From Micromonospora chalcea (GTDB lineage: Bacteria > Actinomycetota > Actinomycetes > Mycobacteriales > Micromonosporaceae), in assembly GCF_002926165.1 (NCBI RefSeq), contig NZ_MAGP01000154.1, positions 1-64,000 on the forward strand: a stretch of DNA of 64,000 nt, written 5' to 3'. The position numbers and the translations under genes are program-made. How positions within the stretch are numbered: position 1 is the first letter of the stretch; the number at the start of each line of letters is the position of its first letter. Positions 15,334-22,670 of the stretch are shown here, piece after piece. A model generated the notes under the pieces. That model had not been told where the DNA came from, did not search any database, and saw only the letters and a program-made list of their open reading frames with translations.

Positions 15334-16071
15334 TCAGCGCTGCCAGGAGTCGAGGCCGCGGACCGCGGCGGCGGCGATGTCGTCGGACAGGCCGGGGTCG
15401 TTGCTGGTGCCCTCCCAGCCCTGGTCGTGCACGACGGTGACCGCGTCGGCGACCCGGATCACGATGATCTGGCTGGTGGCCTGCCCTTCGGCCGGGCTGC
15501 CGTCGAGGCCGGTAGCCGGTCGCGTCACCGTCACCAGCAGGGCTTCGTCGCCGGTCCGGGCCATCGGCTCGGACCGGACGGTGACGGTGCCGCCCGACTC
15601 CTGGAACGACCGGCAGGACTCCATCGCCCCGCGGACCCGGCGCAGGTAGTCGGCGGCGCCGGTGCCCTCGAACGCGAAGACGGTCTGGTGCAGCGTGCCG
15701 AAGGGGACGTTCTCCGGCGGGTCCGTCGGCTTCTTGTAGGCGCTCGTCATGGCGGCGCTCGCGGTGACCGACCGTCCGCCGCTGCGGAACTCCTGGTCGC
15801 ACAACTCGGGCAGCGCGTCGGTGACCTCCATCGGCTGCGCCTCGGTCTTGCGTAGCTCCGGCGGCAGGTCGGCGAAGGCGGACGTCGGGATCGTCACGCG
15901 CCCGCCGGACGACTGCGACGTCTCCGGCGTCGCGGGGGCGGTGGCCGAAGTCGCGCTCGGGTCCGCGGCGCCGCCGTCGTCCCCACCGCCGTCGCCGCAC
16001 GCGCCGGCCAGCAGCGCGGTGACGAGCAGGGGTACGCCAAGCATCCGCCTACGGCGACTCGGTGTCCTCAT
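15334..16071 (-). CDS. Lipoprotein, unknown
   Basis: 245-residue exported lipoprotein: MRTPSRRRRMLGVPLLVTALLAGACGDGG has a basic n-region, hydrophobic core and lipobox LAGAC with Cys at residue 25. A Ser/Thr/Ala/Pro-rich linker (residues 30-65) precedes a globular domain with two Cys (LPELCDQEF and MESCRSFQ) that could form a disulfide. This arrangement is common in actinomycete surface lipoproteins of unknown function. Start ATG 16071. No neighbour suggests a role. Confidence 0.72.
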   Translation of the reverse strand: MRTPSRRRRMLGVPLLVTALLAGACGDGGGDDGGAADPSATSATAPATPETSQSSGGRVTIPTSAFADLPPELRKTEAQPMEVTDALPELCDQEFRSGGRSVTASAAMTSAYKKPTDPPENVPFGTLHQTVFAFEGTGAADYLRRVRGAMESCRSFQESGGTVTVRSEPMARTGDEALLVTVTRPATGLDGSPAEGQATSQIIVIRVADAVTVVHDQGWEGTSNDPGLSDDIAAAAVRGLDSWQR

Positions 16072-16195
16072 GTCGACCTCCGTCCCGTGCCCGTCCCGAC
16101 GACGTTCCCGATGCCACGCCGCCCGAAACGGCGTGCCAGTCCCCTGCTCCCCCAACTGCCGGGCGCCCCGTGGCGTTCCGGCGGGCAGCCACCTC

Positions 16196-16245
16196 TTGAC
16201 ATGTCGTTAGGCACCTGACAATGTTGTCAGGTGCCTAACGACATG
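16196..16245 (+). promoter_or_regulatory. MarR promoter with perfect 46-bp palindromic operator
   Basis: TTGACA (16196-16201), a 17-base spacer, then CAATGT (16219-16224) form a promoter. A perfect inverted repeat with 22-base arms (16200-16221 and 16224-16245) and a 2-base centre covers everything from the -35 to the start codon. Each arm contains GTTAGGCACCTGAC, itself an imperfect dyad, so two MarR dimers could bind. Transcription would begin at or near GTG 16231, giving a leaderless, autorepressed message. Confidence 0.8.
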
Positions 16246-16692
16246 AACGCCTACGAGCTGGCCGCTCCGGGCGTCTGGGCGAAGAAATACTTCCTCGCCA
16301 GCCGGGCCCTGATGGAGTCCGTGCTGCGCCCCTACGATCTCGGGAACACCCAGTGGTACGTGTTGTACCGGCTGAGTGAGGGCCGGCCGGTCGGCCAGCG
16401 CACCCTCACCCGCGAACTGGAGGTCGAGCGGGCGACCCTCAGCGCGGTGATCGCGGCGCTCGTCCGCAAAGGGCTGATCGAACAGGTGCCCGACCCGGAC
16501 GACCAGCGTCAGAAGCAGCTGCACATCACGCCGGCCGGCGTGAACCTGTGGAACTCGCTCCCCGATCCGATGGCGTTGATCGCGGAGGTCGCCTTCGGCG
16601 GGGTCGACCCCGCGGACATCGAGACCATGAATCGCGTCCTCAGCGGCGCGACCAGACGACTGATCGACTACCGGAAGGAGCACGGGTCATGA
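16231..16692 (+). CDS. MarR-family regulator
   Basis: 153 residues. The winged-helix core is QWYVLYRLSEGRPVGQRTLTRELEVERATLSAVIAALVRKGLIEQVPDPDDQRQKQLHIT (in part), with the DxRxxx wing motif as PDDQRQKQ. Helices at both ends (WAKKYFLASRALMESVL and MNRVLSGATRRLIDYRK) form the dimer interface. GTG 16231 would suit a leaderless transcript; ATG 16243 is also possible. The operator overlaps its own promoter. It is translationally coupled to the epimerase gene by ATGA. Confidence 0.88.
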   Translation: MPNDMNAYELAAPGVWAKKYFLASRALMESVLRPYDLGNTQWYVLYRLSEGRPVGQRTLTRELEVERATLSAVIAALVRKGLIEQVPDPDDQRQKQLHITPAGVNLWNSLPDPMALIAEVAFGGVDPADIETMNRVLSGATRRLIDYRKEHGS

Positions 16693-17504
16693 CCGTTCTC
16701 GTGACCGGCGGAACGGGCCTGGTCGGCCCCCGCCTGCTCGGGCGACTCACCGCGGCGGGTGTCGAGTGCCGCGCCCTCGTCCGTCCCGGAAGAGACGTCC
16801 CCGAAGGCGTGCGGCGCGTCGAGGGTGACGTCCTCAGCCCCGAATCCCTGCCGGCGGCCGTGGAAGCGGTCACCGCGGTCATCCACCTGGCCGCCGTCTT
16901 CCGCACCCGCGACGACGAGCAGATCTGGGCCGTCAACCGTGACGGCACCCGCAACCTGATCGCCGCCGTCGAGAAGCACGCGCCGCAGGCCCGGTTCCTG
17001 CTGGCCAGCACCTCCCACGTCTACGGCGCCGACAGCACGCACCCCGGGCGTGAGGACGACCCCGTCGCGCCGACGCTGGCCTACCCCGCCAGCAAGATCG
17101 AAGCCGAGCAGCTGCTTCGCGCCAGCGGGCTCACCTGGGGCATCCTGCGCCTTCCCTTCATCTACGGCGACCGGGACGGGCACCTCGAATCGTTGCCCGA
17201 ACTCGCGGCCGGCATGGGGTGGCACCCGGCACAGAGGCTGAGCGTCTGCCACCACGCCGACATCGCCACGGCGTTCGCACTGGCCCTCACGGGCGCGTTC
17301 GACAACCGCACCGTCAACATCGCCGACGAGTCGCCCCTGAGCATCTACGAGATGTCCCAGCTCGTCGGCTACTCCTACGGCTCCTCCGCCGAACCGCTCC
17401 GTCAGCCGTGGCGGGGGCAGATGGACGTCAGCCTCGCCCGCAGCCTCGGCTTCACACCGACGATCAGCACCATCTACGAGGCCGTCCGCAGCGGCGCGCT
17501 CTGA
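16689..17504 (+). CDS. NAD(P)-dependent epimerase/dehydratase (extended SDR)
   Basis: 271-residue extended SDR. The cofactor motif VTGGTGLVGPRLLGRL is at the N-terminus. VIHLAAVFRT, LLASTSHVYG and YPASKIEAEQLL provide the NAD pocket and the Tyr-x3-Lys catalytic pair. It is controlled with the MarR regulator and so probably detoxifies or converts the MarR ligand. It is short for sugar-nucleotide epimerases; a small-molecule reductase is equally likely. Confidence 0.85.
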   Translation: MTVLVTGGTGLVGPRLLGRLTAAGVECRALVRPGRDVPEGVRRVEGDVLSPESLPAAVEAVTAVIHLAAVFRTRDDEQIWAVNRDGTRNLIAAVEKHAPQARFLLASTSHVYGADSTHPGREDDPVAPTLAYPASKIEAEQLLRASGLTWGILRLPFIYGDRDGHLESLPELAAGMGWHPAQRLSVCHHADIATAFALALTGAFDNRTVNIADESPLSIYEMSQLVGYSYGSSAEPLRQPWRGQMDVSLARSLGFTPTISTIYEAVRSGAL

Positions 17505-17530
17505 CCCGGCGCCAGCATAAACAAATGGCT

Positions 17531-17542
17531 GTTTGCGCAAAC
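17531..17542. promoter_or_regulatory. ArsR-type operator palindrome
   Basis: The perfect 12-bp palindrome GTTTGCGCAAAC is followed by a partial copy ATTTGCGC at 17547-17554, directly before the ArsR-type gene (ATG 17567), in a locally AT-rich promoter. Autoregulation is likely. Confidence 0.6.
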
Positions 17543-17566
17543 GTGTATTTGCGCTAGCGTGAGGGC

Positions 17567-17899
17567 ATGCGCTCCGATCCGGACCTCGATCTCGCCTTCG
17601 CCGCGCTCGGCGACCCGGTCCGCCGCGCCCTGGTGACCCGCCTCGCGCGCGGGGAGGCCACCGTGGGCGAGCTGGGTGAGCCGTTCGACCTGACGCCGCA
17701 GGCGATCTCCCACCACGTCGGCGTGCTGCGCCGGTGCGGCCTGGTCGAGCAGCGGCGGGAGGGCACCCGGCGACCCTGCCGGCTGCGCGTCGACCGGCTC
17801 ACCCGGCTGAGTACCTGGATCGATGAGCAACGCCGCGCCTGGGACGACCGTCTGGACGCGCTGGAGACGCACCTCGCCGGTCCGGAGGCGACCCGGTGA
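17567..17899 (+). CDS. ArsR-family regulator
   Basis: 110 residues. AFAALGDPVRRALVTRLARGEATVGELGEPFDLTPQAISHHVGVLRRCGLVEQRREGTRRP (in part) is the ArsR winged helix of the non-metal-binding subtype; no ELCVCDL-like metal site is present. In actinomycetes this subtype usually precedes an SRPBCC/AHSA1 gene, as it does here with a GTGA overlap. It probably represses its own operon through the palindrome at 17531. Confidence 0.88.
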   Translation: MRSDPDLDLAFAALGDPVRRALVTRLARGEATVGELGEPFDLTPQAISHHVGVLRRCGLVEQRREGTRRPCRLRVDRLTRLSTWIDEQRRAWDDRLDALETHLAGPEATR

Positions 17900-18372
17900 G
17901 GGCGAGCACCGAACGGCACGGGGACGAACTGATCGCCCGACGGCACCTGCCCGCCGCGCCGGAGAGGGTGTGGGAGGCCTTCACCTCACCGGCGAGCATC
18001 GCGGCGTTCTGGGGCGGGTCGCACGCCGACGTGCCGCCGGACTCGGTGACCGTCGACCTGCGGCCGGGCGGGGAGTTCGTCCTCGACACACGCGCGCCCG
18101 ACGGCCGGACCGGGCGGCTCCGGTTCGTCTACGTCAGCGTGGACCCGCCACGGGAGCTGGTGTTCGACGAGCCGGTCACCGGGCTGCGTACCACAGTCGC
18201 GCTCCGGCCCACCGGGAACGGCACCGACCTCATGGTGCACCAGCGCAAGCTCCCGCCCGAGTTGCGTACCGACCAGGCCGCGGACGGGCTCGCCTCGATC
18301 CTCGACGCGCTCGCCGCCCACCTCCGACACCACGACGATGGAGACGACAGTGCCCCGAGCAACCCAGCGTGA
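17896..18372 (+). CDS. SRPBCC/AHSA1-domain protein
   Basis: 158 residues. LIARRHLPAAPERVWEAFTSPASIAAFWGG, LRPGGEFVLDTRAPDGRTGRLRFVYVSVDPPRELVF and LDALAAHLRHH follow the AHSA1 (Bet v 1-like) fold, which forms a deep hydrophobic ligand cavity. GTG start coupled to the ArsR gene. It may bind or convert the small molecule that controls ArsR. The 3' end overlaps the next gene by 23 bases. Confidence 0.82.
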   Translation: MRASTERHGDELIARRHLPAAPERVWEAFTSPASIAAFWGGSHADVPPDSVTVDLRPGGEFVLDTRAPDGRTGRLRFVYVSVDPPRELVFDEPVTGLRTTVALRPTGNGTDLMVHQRKLPPELRTDQAADGLASILDALAAHLRHHDDGDDSAPSNPA

Positions 18373-18712
18373 CCTGGTCGCGGAATACTTCGCCGGCTTC
18401 CGGGCGAGCGACCACGAGCGCATCCTCGCCACCCTCACCGACGACGTGGAGTGGGTCATCCACGGCCACCGCACCACCCGCGGCCGGGCCGAGTTCGACG
18501 GCGAGATCGAGAACCCCGCGTTCACCGGCAGTCCACGGCTCGACGTCGAGCGCGTGATCGAGGACGGGCCGGTCGTCGTGGTCACCGGCGAGGGCCGGGG
18601 CGCCACCGTCGCGCACGGGCCGTTCCGCTTCGCCTTCAACGACCTGTTCACGTTCCGGGACGGGCTCATCGCCCGCGTCGACTCCTACGTCGTCCCGCTG
18701 CCCGGGGCGTGA
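18350..18712 (+). CDS. SnoaL-like (NTF2-fold) protein
   Basis: 120 residues. RDLVAEYFAGFRASDHERILATLTDDVEWVIHGHRTTRGRAEF is the classic SnoaL opening, ending FNDLFTFRDGLIARVDSYVVPL. I prefer GTG 18350 because GGAG lies 6 bases upstream; ATG 18338 would add four residues. It is the third gene of the ArsR operon and overlaps the convergent AraC-type gene by 28 bases. Cyclase, isomerase or simple ligand binding are all possible. Confidence 0.8.
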   Translation: MPRATQRDLVAEYFAGFRASDHERILATLTDDVEWVIHGHRTTRGRAEFDGEIENPAFTGSPRLDVERVIEDGPVVVVTGEGRGATVAHGPFRFAFNDLFTFRDGLIARVDSYVVPLPGA

Positions 18713-19677
18713 GCGCCGCCTGACGCCCCGGTGAAGGCCCGCCGGTACGCCGACGGCGAGGTCCGCATCGCGGCGGTGAAGTGGTGCCGGAACGTCACCG
18801 CCGTCTCGAACCCCACAGTGGCGGCGACCTCCTCGATCGGCGCGCTCGTCGTCTCCAGCAGCGGCAGGCTGGCCTGGACGCGCCGGTCGATCAGCCAGCG
18901 GATCGGCGTGGTGCCGGTGGCCCGCGCGAAGTGCCGCAGGTACGTGCGGGGCGACATGTGCGCCTGCCGGGCCAGCCGGGCCACGGTGATCTCGGCGGTC
19001 AGGTTCGCCAGCGCCCACGACATGCTCGCGGCGAGCCGGTCGTCGCCGGGGTCGGCCGGGACCGGCGCCTCGACGAACTGCGCCTGGCCGCCGTCGCGGT
19101 GCGGCGGTACGACCAGCCGGCGGGCGACCGCGTTGGCGATCGTCGGCCCGTGGTCGCGGCGTACCAGGTGGACGCAGAGGTCGAGACCGGCAGCGCTGCC
19201 GGCGCCGGTGAGGACGTCCCCGTCGTCGACGTACAGCACGTCCGGGTCGACGCGTACCGCCGGGTGCCGCCGGGCGAGCAGGTCGGCGTACCGCCAGTGG
19301 GTGGTGGCCCGGCGGCCGTCGAGCAGGCCCGCGCCGGCCAGGGCGAACGCGCCCGAGCAGATCGACACGATCCGGGCGCCCCGCCGGTGCGCGGCACGCA
19401 ACGCGGCGGTCAGCCGGGGCGACGGGTCGGCGTGCACGTCGGCGACGCCGGGCACGATCAGCGTGCCGGCGCCGGCGAACACGTCGAGGCCGTGGTCGGT
19501 GTGCAGCGTGGCGCCGCCGACCAGCCGCACCGCGCCGGGTGTCTCCGCGCAGACGGTCAGCTCGTACCAGGGCACGTCGAACTCCGGGCGGGGCAGGCCG
19601 AAGACCTCGGTGACGATCCCGGTCTCGAACACCGACATGCCCTCGTACGCAAGCACCGACACGGTGGCACGGTTCAT
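18685..19677 (-). CDS. GlxA-type AraC regulator with DJ-1/PfpI domain
   Basis: 330 residues. The N-terminal DJ-1/PfpI-like domain (1-170) has the nucleophile-elbow Cys in IVSICSGAFALAGAGLL. The C-terminal AraC pair of helix-turn-helices is ITVARLARQAHMSPRTYLRHFARATGTTPIRWLI and APIEEVAATVGFETAVTFRHHFTAAM. GlxA-like regulators respond to amidated or amine metabolites in some cases. It is divergent from the rhodanese gene and a plausible regulator of it. Confidence 0.88.
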   Translation of the reverse strand: MNRATVSVLAYEGMSVFETGIVTEVFGLPRPEFDVPWYELTVCAETPGAVRLVGGATLHTDHGLDVFAGAGTLIVPGVADVHADPSPRLTAALRAAHRRGARIVSICSGAFALAGAGLLDGRRATTHWRYADLLARRHPAVRVDPDVLYVDDGDVLTGAGSAAGLDLCVHLVRRDHGPTIANAVARRLVVPPHRDGGQAQFVEAPVPADPGDDRLAASMSWALANLTAEITVARLARQAHMSPRTYLRHFARATGTTPIRWLIDRRVQASLPLLETTSAPIEEVAATVGFETAVTFRHHFTAAMRTSPSAYRRAFTGASGGAHAPGSGTT

Positions 19678-19748
19678 GGCGGGATGTTAGCGAAGGGCGG
19701 CGCTCACGCCACTGGGGCCACCGGACGGCGGTCGGCACGATGGGTGCC

Positions 19749-20204
19749 ATGTCGAACGTCCTGCGCATTCCCGCCGCCCGCCCCGCCGACGCCGTCGCCC
19801 ACTACGCGGCCCGGCTCTCCTTCCAGGCCGACGTCAGCGACGTGCACGCCGATCTGGAAGCGGGCGTGACCGGCCTGGTCGTGGTCGACTCGCGCAGCCT
19901 CGCGGCGTGGCGGCAGGGGCACATCCCCGGTGCCGTCCACCTGCCCACCGCGCAGATCGCCGACCGGGCCGCCGAGCTGATCCCGGCAGACGCCACGGTG
20001 GTCACCTATTGCTGGGGACCGGGCTGCGACGGCGCCACCCGTGCGGCGCTGGAGTTCGCCCGGCTCGGCCGGCCGGTCAAGGAGATGATCGGCGGATACG
20101 AGTACTGGGTGCGGGAAGGCTTCCCGGTACGCACCGACGCGGGGCTCGTCCGCCGGCCCGCCGATGACCTCACCGCGCCGGCCGGGGCGTCGTGCGGCTG
20201 CTGA
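19749..20204 (+). CDS. Rhodanese-like sulfurtransferase
   Basis: 151-residue single rhodanese domain. VVVDSRSLAAWRQGHIPGAVHLP is the family signature. The active-site loop is YCWGPGCDGATRAAL with the catalytic Cys after GPG. The domain ends FARLGRPVKEMIGGYEYWVREGFPV. ATG 19749 is chosen; an ATG 9 bases earlier also exists. Divergence from the GlxA-type regulator suggests joint control. The C-terminal Cys pair (SCGC) is unusual but short. Confidence 0.85.
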   Translation: MSNVLRIPAARPADAVAHYAARLSFQADVSDVHADLEAGVTGLVVVDSRSLAAWRQGHIPGAVHLPTAQIADRAAELIPADATVVTYCWGPGCDGATRAALEFARLGRPVKEMIGGYEYWVREGFPVRTDAGLVRRPADDLTAPAGASCGC

Positions 20205-20210
20205 GGGCGT

Positions 20211-20254
20211 GTCGGTTCCGTACAAGACACCGGGTGGCGGGCGTTCCTAGCATT
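20211..20254 (+). promoter_or_regulatory. Third occurrence of GTC-N10-AAG-N21-TAGCRTT
   Basis: GTC (20211-20213), AAG (20224-20226) and TAGCATT (20248-20254) occur at exactly the spacing of the two copies at 5382 and 13757, 6 bases before ATG 20260. The bases between differ more than in the other two. Confidence 0.45.
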
Positions 20255-20259
20255 GCCGC

Positions 20260-20838
20260 ATGCGTGATCTTGTCTACACCGGATTCATGTCGCTCGACGG
20301 CGTGGTGGACTCCCCCGGCGGCGGCCCGGGCGAGGACCACCGCAGCGGCGGCTGGGTCGTCAAGGACGTCGAGTTCCTGCCCGAGGCGTTCTCCCTCAAG
20401 GGCGAGGAGCTGGCGCAGACCACGGCGCTGATGTTCGGCCGGCGCAGCTACGAGGCGTTCGCGCCCACCTGGCGCGACTCCGAGGACCACGCCGCCTACC
20501 GGGACCTGCCGAAGTACGTGGTGTCGTCCAGCCTGCCCGACGACGCGCTGGTCGACGGCTGGGGACCGACGACGATCCTGCGCTCCACCGCCGACGTGGC
20601 CGCGCTCAAGCGGGGCGACGGCGGCGACATCTTCATCCACGGCAGCGCGGAACTCGCCCGCCGTCTCGCCGAGGCGGACCTGATCGAGCGGTACCACCTG
20701 CTCGTCTTCCCGGTGCTGCTCGGCGCCGGCAAGGGCCTGTTCACCCGGGCGGACCGGGACCGGCAGACGCTGCGGCTGCGCGACAGCGCCGCCTACCCCA
20801 ACGGCGTCGTCAAGCTGATCTACGACGTGACCCGCTGA
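20260..20838 (+). CDS. Dihydrofolate-reductase-like (RibD C-terminal) protein, second copy
   Basis: 192 residues: LVYTGFMSLDGVVDSPGGG, ALMFGRRSYEAFAPTWRD, YVVSSSLPDD, DIFIHGSAELARRLAEADLIERYHLLVFPVLLGAGKGLF. All blocks of the DHFR-like family are in order. It differs from 12222-12836 enough to be an old paralogue. The 3' end overlaps the convergent AraC-type gene by 19 bases, a pairing often seen for this family. Confidence 0.82.
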   Translation: MRDLVYTGFMSLDGVVDSPGGGPGEDHRSGGWVVKDVEFLPEAFSLKGEELAQTTALMFGRRSYEAFAPTWRDSEDHAAYRDLPKYVVSSSLPDDALVDGWGPTTILRSTADVAALKRGDGGDIFIHGSAELARRLAEADLIERYHLLVFPVLLGAGKGLFTRADRDRQTLRLRDSAAYPNGVVKLIYDVTR

Positions 20839-21530
20839 GCCGGGTCCAGCGCGATCGCGCCACCGGCGCCCGCGCGCAGCTCGCCGGCCGTCCGTCCGAC
20901 GTACCGGCGCAGCGCGCGGGCCAGGTGCGGCTCGTCCACGTACCCGAAGGTGGTGACCGCGTCGGCGGGCGGGCGGCCCGCGGCCAGCAGCACGGCGGCC
21001 CGGCGCGCGCGGTCGATCTGCCGCACCGCGCCCCGGGTCAGCCCGGTCGCCGCCCGGAAGCGGCGTTCGAGGGTACGCGGTGACGCCGGTGGACGGCCGC
21101 CGCGCAGGGTCTCGGTGACGAGCGGGTCGCGGACCACCACGCCAGCCCGGACCAGCCGCTCGACCAGGGCCTCGGCGTCGTCCGGGCCGGGTGTCTCCCA
21201 CCAACCGCCGTCGAGGCGGAACGTCCGGCGGCTCACGTCGGGCAGCTCGGCGCCGCTGTCCACAAGCTCAGGCGTGGGTACGAGCCGCAGCGAGGTGCCG
21301 ACCGCGAACTCGATGCCGACGAAGCTCGCGCCCTCGGGCACCGGCGCGGCGCCGGTGGCGGTCTCGGGGCCGGAGACGGCCGCGTAGGAGCGCCCGTCGC
21401 GCTGCCAGAACACGAGCCCCCAGCACGGCGTCGCCACCGAGGTCATCTCGTCGACCCGGTCGCTGACGCAGGTCCACACGGTGTCGATCCAGGCCGAGTC
21501 GGACGCCCGTGTGGTGAACCGCAGCTCCAC
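20820..21530 (-). CDS. AraC-family transcriptional regulator
   Basis: 236 residues. The N-terminal half (MELRFTTRASDSAWIDTVW; TPCWGLVFWQRDGRSYAAVSGPET; GIEFAVGTSLRLVP) is the sensory part of the type that faces DHFR-like genes. The C-terminal half has the second AraC helix-turn-helix intact (ASPRTLERRFRAATGLTRGAVRQIDRARRAAVLL and FGYVDEPHLARALRRYVG), while the first is less clear. It probably regulates the convergent DHFR-like gene. Confidence 0.82.
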   Translation of the reverse strand: MELRFTTRASDSAWIDTVWTCVSDRVDEMTSVATPCWGLVFWQRDGRSYAAVSGPETATGAAPVPEGASFVGIEFAVGTSLRLVPTPELVDSGAELPDVSRRTFRLDGGWWETPGPDDAEALVERLVRAGVVVRDPLVTETLRGGRPPASPRTLERRFRAATGLTRGAVRQIDRARRAAVLLAAGRPPADAVTTFGYVDEPHLARALRRYVGRTAGELRAGAGGAIALDPAQRVTS

Positions 21531-21551
21531 GGCAGGAGCATACGGCGACGG

Positions 21552-22427
21552 TCAGCGGGCCGGGGTCTCGTCCCGGGCGGGGTAGCCGAGGATCTCGGCG
21601 AGGTCACCGGCGGCGGCCGTGTACGCGGCGTAGATGTCGTCGTCGAAGTGGTTACGCCAGTCGCCGGACGCGCCCTTGCGGTAGTGGGAGATCCGCCCGG
21701 GGGTCTCCTTCGACTTCTTCATCTTGGTGAAGCTGTAGCGGGCCAGCAGGGCCTCCAGCTCGGCCGGCGGCAGCGTGATCCCACAGTGCCGCAGAAGCTG
21801 GTCGACCTCTTCGGTCTGCCGCTCGCCGGTCAGGTCCTCGTAGCGGAACAGCCGGAACGTCTCGTCGCTCGGCGCGACCGCCCAGGACCGCATCTGCCCG
21901 AACTGCTTCTTGTCGCGCAGCCGGTCGATGACGTAGAGCATTCCCTCCTTCTTCGGCAGTTCCTGGAGGGCCTTGCGCGCCTGCGGGATGTCGCCCATCG
22001 GGGCGTGCGAGTTGCGCAGCGAGAAGTAGCTGGACACGACCACGTCGCGCGGGTCGCGGATCACGAAGAACGCGCGGTAGCTGCCGGCCTTGGGCACCGC
22101 CTCGAACCGCTTGTGGGAGAGGAAGATCGCCAGGCCGACGCGGCCGGCCGCCGCCGGCGCGGTCGCGCCGCCGGAGTAGAAGCGCGGGTCGTAGGGCAGC
22201 AGCCCGCAGTGGCGGTAGACAGCCGGGTCACTGAACAACGCCTTGATCCACTGGCTGCCGGTCTTGCGGACGGTGCAGTGGAAGATGTTGGCGAACTCGC
22301 TGCGGGCCGCCACCGGAACGGTGAGTCGCATACGGGCGTTGCGCGCTTCCATCTGCGCCCGCCGGGCCTTGACGCGCAGAGAATTCGGCGAATTGTGCTT
22401 GGCGAATTCGACGGCCCGATTAATCAT
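21552..22427 (-). CDS. Sulfotransferase-domain protein
   Basis: 291 residues. The PAPS 5'-phosphosulfate loop is CTVRKTGSQWIKALF (about 51-65). The 3'-phosphate site is FFVIRDPRDVVVSSYFSLRNS. The C-terminal RKGASGDWRNHFDDD matches the RKGxxGDWKNxF signature of cytosolic sulfotransferases. It should transfer sulfate from PAPS to a hydroxyl or amine. The gene and its 240-base upstream region are less GC-rich than their surroundings, suggesting transfer. A 16-base repeat covers its start codon region (22409-22424) and recurs at 22554. Confidence 0.88.
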   Translation of the reverse strand: MINRAVEFAKHNSPNSLRVKARRAQMEARNARMRLTVPVAARSEFANIFHCTVRKTGSQWIKALFSDPAVYRHCGLLPYDPRFYSGGATAPAAAGRVGLAIFLSHKRFEAVPKAGSYRAFFVIRDPRDVVVSSYFSLRNSHAPMGDIPQARKALQELPKKEGMLYVIDRLRDKKQFGQMRSWAVAPSDETFRLFRYEDLTGERQTEEVDQLLRHCGITLPPAELEALLARYSFTKMKKSKETPGRISHYRKGASGDWRNHFDDDIYAAYTAAAGDLAEILGYPARDETPAR

Positions 22428-22670
22428 TTCCCAACCTCATCCGGACCCCGCGGAGCAGGGGCAGCACGAACACCTTTCCGCACGCCACGCAGGTGAAATC
22501 CGCAGAACTCGCCTACTCCGCCCCGCGCCCCGACGCGCCGCTAGGAATATCCCCGACGGTCCGATTAATGTCAATCCCGGTCACCTGGGAGAACGCTGAA
22601 AATCTACAATTTCCATAGGAATTGCGGAATGGGCGTGACGGGCCCCCACGGCGACTCGCGCACCGGCACA

